The notes under the pieces are model-generated. The model was not told the origin of the DNA and made no database searches. It was given only the letters and a program-made list of their open reading frames with translations. Of a stretch of DNA of 64,000 nucleotides, positions 47,190 to 57,192 are shown in pieces. A program made the translations under genes and the position numbers. Every line of letters begins with the position of its first letter. Positions within the stretch are counted from its first letter, which is position 1. Source of the DNA: Hydrangea macrophylla. Its lineage: Eukaryota > Streptophyta > Magnoliopsida > Cornales > Hydrangeaceae. Location of the stretch: assembly GCA_033977485.1 (NCBI GenBank), contig CM066987.1, positions 88,692,588-88,756,587 on the forward strand. Reading direction: 5' to 3'.

Positions 47190-48153
47190 ATGTTGCTGGA
47201 ACATCTGTTTTTTTGGATATAAACAATGGAACTTGATGACCTTTTGCTCATTACTTCTTAATCATTATGATGGTCTGTAATTATTAATTAATGGTTACGT
47301 ATGTATGATATTGTTGCATGTAAATAGGTGGTGTAACGTAACTCCTACGTATGTTTTGGTGCTTAGTTGCATGTGTGAATCATGTAGGAAAGATGGCTTA
47401 CTTCCATTAGTTGTAACTGTTTTGGGGAACTTGGTTTGTGTTACATATATGTAGTGCTAATATTATGGTGTTGCATGGCTATCAGGACTTCTAATTTTTG
47501 TTGAACATATATATGGTATTCTTGGAATTATTATAGTTGCATTATTGTAATGTCAAATTTTTTTTTTAATGTAATATGGTGTTGTCTATTTTTTCAGGTG
47601 TGGGTACAAGAAATGGTATGTTGCTTTTGTTGGCCGCAGCCCAGGTATTATAGTAATATGTCTACTTTATTTTTTTTTATGAATATATTCAAGTAAGTAA
47701 ACTAAAGATTGTGTTGTAACATATATATGCTTGATTTACAGTGAGGATGTGGGAATTAGAACATTTTTCGGTTGGCCAATTTATAGACTTTTTTTTTCTT
47801 TAGCTTTTTATATTTAATTTTTTTAATAATTCAGTGAAGTTTTGATGTGTGATTTGCTTTGGCAGTGGAAAATTTGTCAAACTTAGTCTTATGACTTGTG
47901 GTGAAGAGGTGAAGAGGTGGGGCGTGTGTGGGAGGGGCAAATATGACAAATTATAAATTTGTCCATTGGAGTAACTTCCTAAACAAACAAATGATTGGAC
48001 TAATTAATATTAATCCGCTCCATATTATGCGCCCAACCAAACACTGGATTATCAATTAAAATGGACTAATAGTCCTTTTCTTATATAGTCCCAGGACTAC
48101 TAATGCTTGGTTATGTAATCCCGCTTAAACTTGCCCGCGAAACAAACGAGGCC
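47190..48153 (+). other. Non-coding 3' region of the Harbinger element
   Basis: AT-rich sequence ending in subterminal GGACTAATAGTCC-type repeats and the right terminal inverted repeat. No gene supported. Confidence 0.6.
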
Positions 48154-48372
48154 TAAAGGAGTTGTTCCTTCTCCAAGCACTATTGATTGAGTGTTGTTTT
48201 GCTTGTTCTTTCAGTTTCAGTGTTTTTTTGGTTCCTTTATGGACCACTGATCAGTTCTACCTGATCTGTTAGCACCCTATACGGTGCTCTAATTTACGAT
48301 CGAGTGTGCTTCTCCATCATCTTCTCCGTTGCCCTGTGATTATCGTGGGTTTTCACTTCGCGTACAGGAGCT

Positions 48373-48790
48373 ATGATAGAAACTCAGAGTCCGTCATCTA
48401 GAAGTTTGAAAACACCTCAGAGTGATAGCATTGTTATTGCTAAGTCTATGCTATTGCAACTAGAAACTCCTTTCGTGGAAATTAATTGCCAAAATGTGAG
48501 ATGTTCTGTCTAATCACATGATCTGATTTTTTGTTGTATTAGTAATTGAACTCTCTCATATGCTATGTTTTCCTTTAATTGATTTACATTTACCAGGGTG
48601 TGGTACCCCTTCCTGGATATAACAATGAGTTTGGGTGCCAAGTTATTATGAAAAAAATTGAATGAAGAGCAAATCCCTCTTAGTCAATGGTACGAGTTCA
48701 TCAAAAGTGAAGCAACAGAGGCAGAAATGAAGCAAAGAGACAAAGGCAAAGCCATCATGGCTACTTTCATTGGCCCGACTGTAATTTGTT
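48373..48790 (+). other. Exon-like fragments of an unknown gene
   Basis: An ATG at 48373 opens MIETQSPSSRSLKTPQSDS, and the block runs to LETPFVEINCQ before a GTGAG donor at 48496. After a TTTACCAG near 48597 a second block reads GVVPLPGYNNEFGCQVIMKK. It then shifts frame into LSQWYEFIKSEATEAEMKQR. I do not recognise the product. Position inside the CACTA-like insertion suggests either one of its own genes or a captured host gene. Confidence 0.35.
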
Positions 48791-48969
48791 GTAATCTATT
48801 TTCAAATTTGAATAGATTGTAATTATGTGTTTTTTTTTTAAAAATCACAAATGGTGTTTAATTAGTGCACTCATATTTGATTGTAATTTGCAACTTATTT
48901 TGTTTATAGTTAAATTGTTTTGGATTACAATTGTATAGGTACTAAAAGAAAAATGATTTTTTTTTTAAA

Positions 48970-49095
48970 CTTTGTCACAGTTAAAGTAGTGACAAACCCA
49001 TAAAGTTGAAAGCTGTTACAAATTTGATAATTTGTCACCACCATTTGTCACTGTTTAAGGAGGTGACAAATACATAAATTGTCACCAACTTTGTC
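48970..49095. repeat. Right GTGACAAA subterminal array
   Basis: At least seven TTTGTCAC/GTGACAAA motifs in both orientations, matching the left array at 31316-31470. Confidence 0.75.
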
Positions 49096-49100
49096 ACTAC

Positions 49101-50183
49101 CCCAAGCGACAATGAGTAAACCCGCCAATTGAAGGTTTGAAGGCCCAAAACAAGTATTGGAACTTGACCACATCATGGGTGTCCGTAGGATTCATTTTCC
49201 ATTGCACCATTGTCCCCAGGTTGTATTTTTGAAGAGTTGACATAAATCTAGGCAATTTTCTATAAGACTCATCTCAATCTTCAAAAACTACCTCTATTGC
49301 TTTTTTCCTCGCACACCATGCCTTTTTTGTACGAGATTGTGGATTTCTAGCTTTCCTTCACCCTCTCAATGACCAAATTGATTTTCATATAGGGATCACG
49401 TTGCACATAACCCATAATTAACTGCGCTATAAAATTCATATCTAGATTAACATTGTACTGGCTAGTGTGTGGGTATACACAATGGTGATCGACGTTATAC
49501 TGTGTAATTTGAAAACCACCCATCAATAATTTTTTTGAATCCCGCAGGCACCATGTGCACCAAGTTTTGCACTTAACCACCCAAAGTTTTTGATTCATTT
49601 TAACTATCACATATTCTCGGTCATTCTTTGTGTGATAAAACTTTACGGCTTCCTGGAGATACTGCTTATCTCTGAATGTCATTTTCTTCTTTCTCTCAAC
49701 TTTTTGAGAGTCCCATATTGGAAAAGTATGGTTGCTATCACGAGTAGTAAGTTCACAACCCTCATCCCCCTCCAAGGTTATAAAAGAAAGGTATCAGACT
49801 GTGAGGCTCTTGTACATGAGGGGGAGATGTCGTAATGACACCCTGCAGACCCACTATTTCGCCTTCTTTATTAGAATCTGAACCATCCATCATTATATCT
49901 TCCTCTTCCTCTTCTTTAAGGGATCTTTTGTGTGCGCACCACCGCTGTCTACAGTAATATCTCTAGTATTGTCCTCAAGTCTTACCAAGTGCTCGACGAG
50001 ATTCATATACCCTTCATCGGTTGACATTGTTTTACGAAAATTCTGTCCACTGAAGTAATACCCTGTATTTTCAGATGCATGGTAATATAAATAAGACTCT
50101 ATATGCTTGTGTGAACTTTTGGTGTAAAGCCTTTTCCAATTGATTGGCCTTTTCTTAATCGATTGATCTTGGTTTATTCTCAA
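49101..50183 (-). pseudogene. MuDR-type transposase, N-terminal part
   Basis: Minus-strand reading starts in the block at 50183-49893 (NFRKTMSTDEGYMNLVEHLV and an acidic and basic tail). It passes stops, and from 49775 gives the MuDR N-terminal domain: FRDKQYLQEAVKFYHTKNDR, VVKCKTWCTWCLR, YPHTSQYNVNLDMNFIAQLI. After a stop at 49347 it continues with SYRKLPRFMSTLQKYN and VVKFQYLFWAFKPSIGGFTH up to 49101. The catalytic part resumes at 31286, across the 17.8-kb insertion. The first residues may belong to the neighbouring LTR, because the palindrome cluster starts near 50136. Confidence 0.85.
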
Positions 50184-50801
50184 TCGATTGAAGTCTTCTC
50201 AATTGATTGAACTTGTGCCTTCTCGATCGATTGAACCTTGAAACTCTGCCGACCTGATTCCATGACATGGACCCTTTCCCAATCGATTGAACTTCTATCA
50301 ATCGATTAAACTTCTGGCTGACCTATTTTTAATCGATTGAACTTACTTCAATCAATTGAAAGTGTCTGATTCTTAACCCTTGTGTTTGCCACCTGCCTCT
50401 CGTGTCATTCTATATATATATATATGAGTTATATTTGTGTGTGTGTGTATGTGTGCTGTTTTGGGTAGAGAGAATATATATAGAGAGAGTTGTATGTGTG
50501 TATGTTTAATATATATAATCGTGTATGTGTGTTATACATATACCTCTCAGGTAAGAGAGAAGAGAAGAGAGCAAGGAGATGGAAGGAATACGAAGAAGAA
50601 GAGCAGACGATAGGGAGAGGAAGAGAGACAGAGAGGAGAGAGAGCACGTCACCACCATAGCCTCCGCCAATCGAACTCGGAACGCCACTGCCAGAATGCC
50701 AGAGTGAGGTGAGTTTAGTAACTCACTAAAGGGATTATTCTAGGATGATATCTGTATGTTTAGACGTGTATATAGTGACCCTGATGTACCTGTTCGTCTC
50801 T
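50111..50801 (+). repeat. Gypsy 5' LTR, left part
   Basis: The start is not clear and lies between about 50070 and 50135. The sequence holds an ATCGAT palindrome cluster, then a TATA box near 50411-50424, then a GA-rich leader with a GAGGTGAG donor near 50707. It is continuous with 57193 onward once the CACTA element is removed (TSD TCT). Confidence 0.6.
50136..50358. repeat. CAATCGATTG palindrome cluster, upstream of TATA
   Basis: Nine exact or one- to two-mismatch copies of CAATCGATTG (often followed by AA) start near 50136, 50156, 50181, 50200, 50224, 50280, 50299, 50330 and 50349. Offsets of 19-20 bp recur, with other gaps of about 24-56 bp. The spacers are unrelated in sequence. Confidence 0.93.
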
Positions 50802-50856
50802 CACTACACCATATGGCCTCATTACTAACGGATATTTCTGTTGGGAAAAGTATTTC

Positions 50857-50992
50857 TAACGGATATATCCGTTAGTATTTTAGCGTTAGTAATATTACTA
50901 ATGGATATATCTGTTAGAAAGCTACTTACTAACGTTGTTTTTCAACTGAATACTAATGGTTTGTCAACAATTTCTAACGGATATATCCGTTA
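50857..50992. repeat. Left subterminal TAACGGATATATCCGTTA repeats
   Basis: The 18-bp palindrome is exact at 50857-50874 and 50975-50992, and occurs with two mismatches at 50899-50916. Half-sites CTAACGG and CCGTTAG lie nearby. The right counterparts start at 57102 and 57128. Confidence 0.93.
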
Positions 50993-51009
50993 GTAATTTT
51001 CAAAATCCG

Positions 51010-52198
51010 TTAGAAATATGCATAAATATAAAATAATAATAATTTAATTATATACTTCCCAATTATTATTATATATATTTTTTGTTGCACCTAATTAACA
51101 ACCATATTAATTTATACCGAACACAAAAAATAACAAAATTAATCTATATCCAACCCAACAAAGCATAATTAATCTCTATGAAACACACAAAGCTCAATAT
51201 ATCTATAACAAAACAACAAATATAATTCATAATAATCATAACAAATAGAATCGTGAATACTCTACTGTATTATTTGGAATATTCTCTATGAATCCTAAAA
51301 ATAAAACATCAATATATATAAATTACAAACATGTACTTCACAATATTCTCAATGAATCCTAAAAATAAAGCATCAATGCATATACATTATACAAGCATAT
51401 ACTTTACACTCCCGCCCTATGACTACTGCTCCATCCCTTTGATGTATCAAATTAAACCCACGATTATCACCTATGATTCTGGAATTCTGATTTCTCATAT
51501 TATATCCTGCATAGATAAAAGTAAACAAAATCTTTCAATGGCATGAAAATAATATCCAAACCAAGACATCTCTCAATATGTATACATCCAAACCAAGCTG
51601 ACAACAAAGGCATTAAAACTACAAAAGTTGTGATAATACGAAGCTAATGTTGCTTTCCTGCTTATAAAGTAATGAACGACAAGACCTAAGTATACATGGA
51701 TAATGCCCCCAATGTTCCAAAGATAGAATTGAAAAATGACTAACTAATTTGTGGTTTGAAGGTTTACTCATAAAAAAGTCCACTTCAACAATCACATCAG
51801 CATGAGAAAGAGATAAAAATCAAGTGAATAAAATCATAAATAAATTCTCCAATTCTCCACTCATGCCGCATTACCCATTAATAACAATATTCGCCCTCTC
51901 CCCTTTTCACCACTTCCCAACCGAATGGTCTCTATTCCAATTCAAGTAACACTTTGCATTTAAACATTAAAACACCAAATAAAAACTTTTCATTACCATT
52001 AAACCAATACATTGTTGCACCCAAGTTCCTCTAATTCATACTTGGTCTAAATACGTGTAGAGGCAACCAAGCAGATGTGTGTTATAATGGAAAAATTCAT
52101 GTAGGGGACAAAAAGCTAGGTACACTATGAAAAGGAACTATCTATCAAACTATGATTGAGTTTTGACAAATAAAATATATACAAAACAACAAACTTAC
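51010..52198. other. CACTA interior, non-coding
   Basis: AT-rich. A roughly 67-bp imperfect tandem duplication (CTCTATGAATCCTAAAAATAA... repeated as CTCAATGAATCCTAAAAATAA) spans 51281-51412. No gene supported. Confidence 0.6.
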
Positions 52199-52382
52199 CT
52201 GGTGGGAGAGATTGCTTCCACTTATCGTCCTTCTCTGAGTCAAACACACAAAGTGTGTAGAGGTACTTGGAGCAACGAACCTTGAACTTGACAACATCTT
52301 TGCTCCTCTTGATTTTCACGGAACGTGCATCTTTCCTTCTGGCGGTGAGAAGGAAATCCTTGATCTCGTGGATCTGCTTAGG
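52199..52382 (-). pseudogene. RPL38: Captured exon of ribosomal protein eL38
   Basis: The minus strand encodes [20 protein letters not shown], then [19 protein letters not shown], then [12 protein letters not shown] and KQSLPPG. That is almost all of the 69-residue large-subunit protein eL38 except the first methionine and the last few residues. The exon ends at CCACCAG|GTAAGTT, an intact splice donor. The 5' side reads CTCAACCTAAG, so the AG acceptor normally expected before CCTAAG has been lost. The ADKL motif usual in plant eL38 is DDKW here. The final exon (LSVQDL in plants) was not found downstream. It is carried inside a CACTA element, so it is a transduplicated fragment, not the functional gene. 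Confidence 0.92.
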
Positions 52383-53195
52383 TTGAGTATCAAAAGATAA
52401 GAAGGAAATAATTAGCACAAAATGATATTGACCAAAATATAGCAACATAGGGAAACAAGGTAGCACTACAAGAAAATTGGCATTTAGTGGCAACAACTTG
52501 GTTAATAAAGAAAAAGATTAATTGGTTAATAAAAAGAAAAAGAAAACTAGAAGAAGAGATATGTATAACAAGTAAAGGAGGTGAATTTAGATTTTAAAAG
52601 AGAAATATGTTGTGTATTTGTAATGAAATCATTGTACTTTCATTGTCTAATTTTTGTATTGAATGGCCAAACAGAGGCGACTAATTATTTCTAATGGTGC
52701 TGAGAGTTATTCTTTAAGGGCATTCATCAATTATATAGCATTCTATTATGACCCTGAGCTGAAGAGGAGTAATCATGGCCCTACAATTCAAATTAGCATC
52801 TTCTAGCCGTCGGATGTAAGTCGCCATTAGTGATGACGTCACTTTGGCATATAGTGAGAAGATCAAAACTCGTAGTAGAAACAAAGGCAATTTTGAACAT
52901 AAACTGAATATAAATAAGAGAAAATAAGGAGATTAGGGCAAAAAACAGAGCATATTCTGTTGAGGATTCAAAGAATATTAAGATTTAATGTGAAAAGTTC
53001 ACGAAATAAAGAAGAAATTGAAAGTTGGTGATTAAAAATTGGCAATAATTTCAAAAAAAAAAATTGGTACTAATACACTAGACAAACCTGACCTTTGGCA
53101 TTTTTGCACAAAGTAAATTCTCTTGGACTCAAAGGTATACAAGATTTGACCATATATAGATAACATAAAATTGAATTTGAGCAAAACATTTCAGC
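52383..53195. other. CACTA interior, non-coding
   Basis: AT-rich, no recognised gene. It may hold the upstream intron and promoter of the captured eL38 gene. Confidence 0.5.
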
Positions 53196-53201
53196 AAAAC
53201 C

Positions 53202-53362
53202 GGGGCTGTTCCAGTAAAATAGGGGCTGATTGGGGCTGTTTTTAGCTCTTTTAGGGGCTGAAAAATGCAGTAAACTCACCATAACATGGACTGTTTTGGG
53301 GCTGTTTTAAGGTCTACTTATAGGCAGGAAAATGCAGCAAAACATGGGCTGTTTTAGTTCCT
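53202..53362. repeat. GGGGCTG(TTTT) cluster
   Basis: GGGGCTG occurs at 53202, 53222, 53232, 53254 and 53298, most often followed by GTT or GTTTT, and alternates with AATGCAGCAAA/AATGCAGTAAA blocks. It is an irregular minisatellite inside the CACTA element. Confidence 0.75.
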
Positions 53363-56300
53363 AAAGGTATCTTGCTATCTTAGATAAGTTAGCGTTAACC
53401 ACATTGTCAAGAAACTAACAAAAACTCAGCATTTCAACTTGGGTCCACAATCCATAGACAAAACTATTTCAATTGAAAGCTAAAAGCTCAAACCTCCTAC
53501 TAATTATTAAGTTAAATAAACTCTTAGCTATGGTGGATTGATTCTTACCATGTCATTGGGTCAAACATGGCTGGGCCAAACCAAAACATTGAAAAACTTG
53601 TTAACATTATTTTTTTCAAACAAACAAATAATGGGAAGGTGGACATTGAAGTAATTCAAAATAATACACCAATGGATTATACACTCTAAACTAATCAACC
53701 CCATACCGAAAAACTGAAATAACAAGGCATATGGTTCCAACTATAGAGCTTGAAGCCGGCAAGAGAAGGTCCCAGAGGGAGAAAGGGAAATGAGATTTGG
53801 GTTTTTGATTTGGGTATGCATATGGGTGAAAGGGAGAGAGAGTGACCAAAAAGAGTATAAGATAGAGGGAGGGCTGATAGTGAGGGTATGCGTGTGTTTG
53901 TTTAAATCAAACTTTTTCTTAGTGGATGACTAAGAAACACATGCTTTTCTTTATAAAACTAAATTTCCAAACACACGCTTTGGGTAAGTGAATCCTTTTT
54001 TTTTAGTAAGTAATGTGTTGAAGTAGTTTAACTTACTAAATTTCCTACATCGTTGCCCTCTGACTAAAGTTTACTGTTGTACTGTTGCAAACTTGTGTTG
54101 TACTCTTGTAATTGCTTATACATGTCATTTAGCGATGATATCCGCAGTTATGAAATCCATATGAGATGTAATTTTTAACTGACAAGAAAAATGAAACAAA
54201 AGTAATCTAAATGAACCGATATTACATATTTTGATATTACCCTCTAAACGGACCTTTAATGAACAAGCATGGTTAACAAAGCAAAAATCTGCTACAATCC
54301 GTAAAGCAAAAATAGGCAGCAAAGTCAAAAGCTACATCCGCAAAGCAAAAATCTGCTTCAATCAACTGACAAGAACAAGCACAGTTAAAAATATTTTGAT
54401 ACATTACTCACATTTCTAACACCCATCCAAAAACTTTATGGGTCTCCGGATCATCTTTCATCCTCAAAGAAACATTCATCCGCATAGCTGAAATTTTTTC
54501 CAGTAGATACTGCAGCAATCACATCAGTTACTAACATTATTCTATGAGGGAGAGTGTAAAAGTTTAAGAAAAGATGAACATTGAGTTTTCTCATCCACTA
54601 CAGCCTCTGCTGCACTAGCAATAGCATTCTTCATACTGTAGATGTGTTCTGCTCTCCAATATTTTGTTCAGAACTCCTTTTCTGTCATCTAGATCTAGTG
54701 TACATACCAACACGATGTATAAAATGCAAATATTCAACACTTAAGTTATCTTGAGTGAAAGAGAAATTAAATTAGTAGAAAAGGGGGTCTTTCACAACAT
54801 GAACTTCCTAAATAATGGAAAGATACATTTTTTTCACCTTGCTGGGAACAAAATTCAGGAATAGAATATCTTTTCACCTATCAGTGATAACCACAAGCTA
54901 GATATCATAGAAGTAGTTGTTGGTTACAGTAAGTTGAACAATAATTGTGCTTTAGAAATTTTAGAGTTTTTAATCTGATTCTTTGGAGTCAGGATTACAT
55001 ATGCCATAAAACGTACCTTTAGAGTTCAACGTTTGTGGCTTTAAAAAAAAGTATGTGTTATTATTTAATTGAAAAATATGCTTTAGTAAACACCCAGTTC
55101 ACACGCGAAAAAAAAAAAAACTCAAGCCCCTAATTGATGATTACACTGTTTAGTTATGGCCTTAGGCGCAACACCCAAATTTATGGTTGTGCAAATTGCT
55201 ACTATAAAACACATAGTTCATATAATAAGAAGAGATAAAAAAACCAAATTGAAGATTATGCTTATGCAAAGATGAGTTCTTTACTCCAAAGAACCATAGA
55301 ATAATGAGGGAAGGAGTCTAACTCAGTGGTGTGTTTTTGGACCCCTGTAGATCTTGTTCATAGTACGGAAGAGAGGAGTTTAACTCAATGGTGAGTTTTG
55401 TTTTTTGTTTTTGTTTTATATAAGTAAATCAACGTGTGTTTTTAATAGCAAGCCTTCCAAGACAATTTCCATGTCTAAGATATCCAGACCATAATAATGG
55501 AGCACTTAGGAGGCTGATTTAGCCAAAGACCTTTGGCATATGTTTGCCATGGGATCTATATAAATGGAACATAGGATATGGTAGGCGTATCCCGGAAATA
55601 TCCAAATCACCACTTATTTTCAGTAATCAGTGGAAAATAAGGAAATATCCAGCAGTCCCCAACCTTTCTTTGATGAAAATCCATATTCTCAACTCTCCAG
55701 AGCCTATGAGTTATCCCATGTGCTCATACCCACAAATTAAGAAATGATAAGCTGCCCCAAACACATTAAGGCCCTTTTACATAGAGAAGTGATATAATCT
55801 CTGTTGTACTTTAGCACAAAGTAAAAAAGAAACATTGACAATATGTAACTAAGTCTACTCGGAAAAAAGTTGAATCGTAACAAATTTTTCTACCCAATAT
55901 CTAACGAAGAGACGCCCTTCATACGCAATTGTCCACAGTTTTCTAAATATACACAGATATGCAAGAAATATGAGAATGTTCCACATATAAGCAGTAAGCA
56001 CCAATGCAAATATGCAACAATGCAAAGGAGCCATACCGCATGACTCTAAAATGTTGACCAAAGAGGGGACACAGAACACCAAAGAAAGGAAACAATAGGA
56101 TTATAATACTATCTAACTTAGATAATAAAATAAAATAAAAACCAAACAAACTAGGTTTTCCCTTCAAAAACTGTTGCCGTCAGACCAAATAACTAGAAAA
56201 AGAAAATGTTCCAGAATCACATGATTTAAAACACGTTGGAAACACCTCCAGTTGAATAAGTACAACTGTGTACCTCAGATAGACGCTCTGTATCATCGTA

Positions 56301-56395
56301 TTTCTTTCACTTACTGGTTCCCTTTCCTAAACATATAAAAAATCATTACTTTATTCTTCAAAAACTCAAACATCACACACAAAAATGCACTGATT
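53363..56395. other. CACTA interior, non-coding
   Basis: About 3 kb, AT-rich, with a GCAAAGCAAAAATCTGCT-type repeat near 54275-54365. I see no transposase domain on either strand. Confidence 0.55.
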
Positions 56396-56631
56396 TGTGT
56401 GTTTGGCTCTCTGTGTGTGTGAGAGGGAGAGTGAGACAGGGAAAAGTTTAGGGAACCGAGAGAGAGGGTGTATGTGTGTATAATCGCGTGCGTTAGTGAG
56501 AGAGAGGAAGAGTGTGTGTTTATGTGTATGTGTATGTGTGTGTGTGTCTGAGCATATGTGTATAGATCTATGTGTGAGCGTGCAGATCGGTGTGTGTAAG
56601 AGATGGAGGATGTGTGTGAGTGTGCAGATCT

Positions 56632-56639
<8 letters not shown>

Positions 56640-56709
<70 letters not shown>
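56640..56709. repeat. (GT)n(GA)n microsatellite
   Basis: About 13 GT units followed by about 21 GA units, inside a wider GT/GA-rich region from 56400. Confidence 0.95.
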
Positions 56710-56712
<3 letters not shown>

Positions 56713-56785
56713 AGAAAGATTACCAGATCTTTGGCGATGGCAGAGGCGGCGACACAAGCGGTGAAGGCGGTAGCGACGATCTAGA

Positions 56786-56884
56786 GTTTAGAAGAAGAAG
56801 AAGAAGGAATGAGGAAGAAGAAGAAAGGGGATCTAGGGTATAGAAGAAGAAGAAGAAGAAGAAGAAGAAGAAGAAGAAGAAGGA
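56786..56884. repeat. GAA trinucleotide tract
   Basis: Two GAA/AGA blocks with about 4 and 15 units, broken by a short GGGATCTAGGGT stretch. Confidence 0.93.
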
Positions 56885-57101
56885 AGAATACCTTTCAGGC
56901 AGTGGCGGCAGGCGGCGGGTGTGGGAGGCAGCGGCGCTCTCTTTCTCGATCTCCCTTTTTCTTTTCTCCCGCTTTCTTTCTATTTTTTTTAGAGCCCGCT
57001 GGTTTTGTTATTTTTCAGAAGAAGAACAAAGGTATTTTATTATTATTTTTTTTAAAAGAGGAACAAAATAATGCAATTACTAACGGATTTTTTCTGATTT
57101 C

Positions 57102-57145
57102 TAACGGATATATCCGTTGCTAATTAGTAACGGATATATCCGTTA
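57102..57145. repeat. Right subterminal TAACGGATATATCCGTTA repeats
   Basis: An exact copy at 57128-57145 and a one-mismatch copy at 57102-57119, with half-sites on both sides, mirroring the left end of the CACTA element. Confidence 0.93.
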
Positions 57146-57192
57146 GAAATCATAAAAACTGTCCATTAGAAATCTAGCCATATGGTGTAGTG

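Larger units (their letters stand above)
38197..48153 (+). mobile_element. PIF/Harbinger transposon, TSD TAA
   Basis: Termini GGCCTCGTTTGTTTCGCGGG and the inverted CCCGCGAAACAAACGAGGCC match for about 20 bp. They are flanked by TAA at 38194-38196 and 48154-48156, both diagnostic of PIF/Harbinger. It carries the two usual genes in tandem: a DDE transposase (44541-45925) and a Myb/SANT protein (46150-47189). At 9957 bp it is enlarged by a 4.8-kb copia insertion and a Mutator-type MITE. Both genes have small lesions. Confidence 0.95.
31293..49100. mobile_element. CACTA-like composite insertion in the transposase gene
   Basis: The left junction reads CACTACACCAAAACAGCAG, a typical CACTA terminus. 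Both ends carry many GTGACAAA/TTTGTCAC repeats (31316-31470 and 48970-49095), like CACTA subterminal arrays. The string CACTAC occurs at both junctions (31287-31292 and 49095-49100) and also fits the target gene, so the exact end and duplication cannot be settled. The right end lacks a clear inverted GTAGTG terminus and may be truncated. Without the Harbinger insertion it is about 7.85 kb. No TnpD-like transposase was found. Confidence 0.6.
27183..50110. mobile_element. Mutator-like element carrying a plant-mobile-domain gene, split
   Basis: A plus-strand PMD gene (27183-29600) converges on a minus-strand MuDR-type transposase. The transposase N-terminal part is at 49101-50183 and its C-terminal part at 30030-31286. 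The layout matches two-gene Mutator elements such as MuDR, whose genes also converge. The large insertion 31293-49100 separates the transposase halves. Terminal inverted repeats are not visible: the left end joins copia sequence directly and the right end is overrun by a gypsy LTR. Both genes are broken. Confidence 0.72.
50802..57192. mobile_element. CACTA element carrying an eL38 exon, TSD TCT
   Basis: The termini CACTACACCATATGG and CCATATGGTGTAGTG are perfect inverted repeats flanked by TCT (50799-50801 and 57193-57195), the CACTA signature. Subterminal TAACGGATATATCCGTTA motifs lie at both ends. I see no TnpA or TnpD coding region, so the 6.4-kb element looks non-autonomous (Pack-CACTA type). 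Its one recognised gene piece is an eL38 exon at 52199-52382. Confidence 0.95.

Noticed and set aside
50136..50358. CRISPR-like array
   Set aside because: The repeats are short palindromes with irregular spacing in a plant LTR. There are no Cas genes and no prokaryotic context.
56311..56757. 148-codon Ser/Thr/His-rich open frame
   Set aside because: It is a translation of GT/GA microsatellite sequence.
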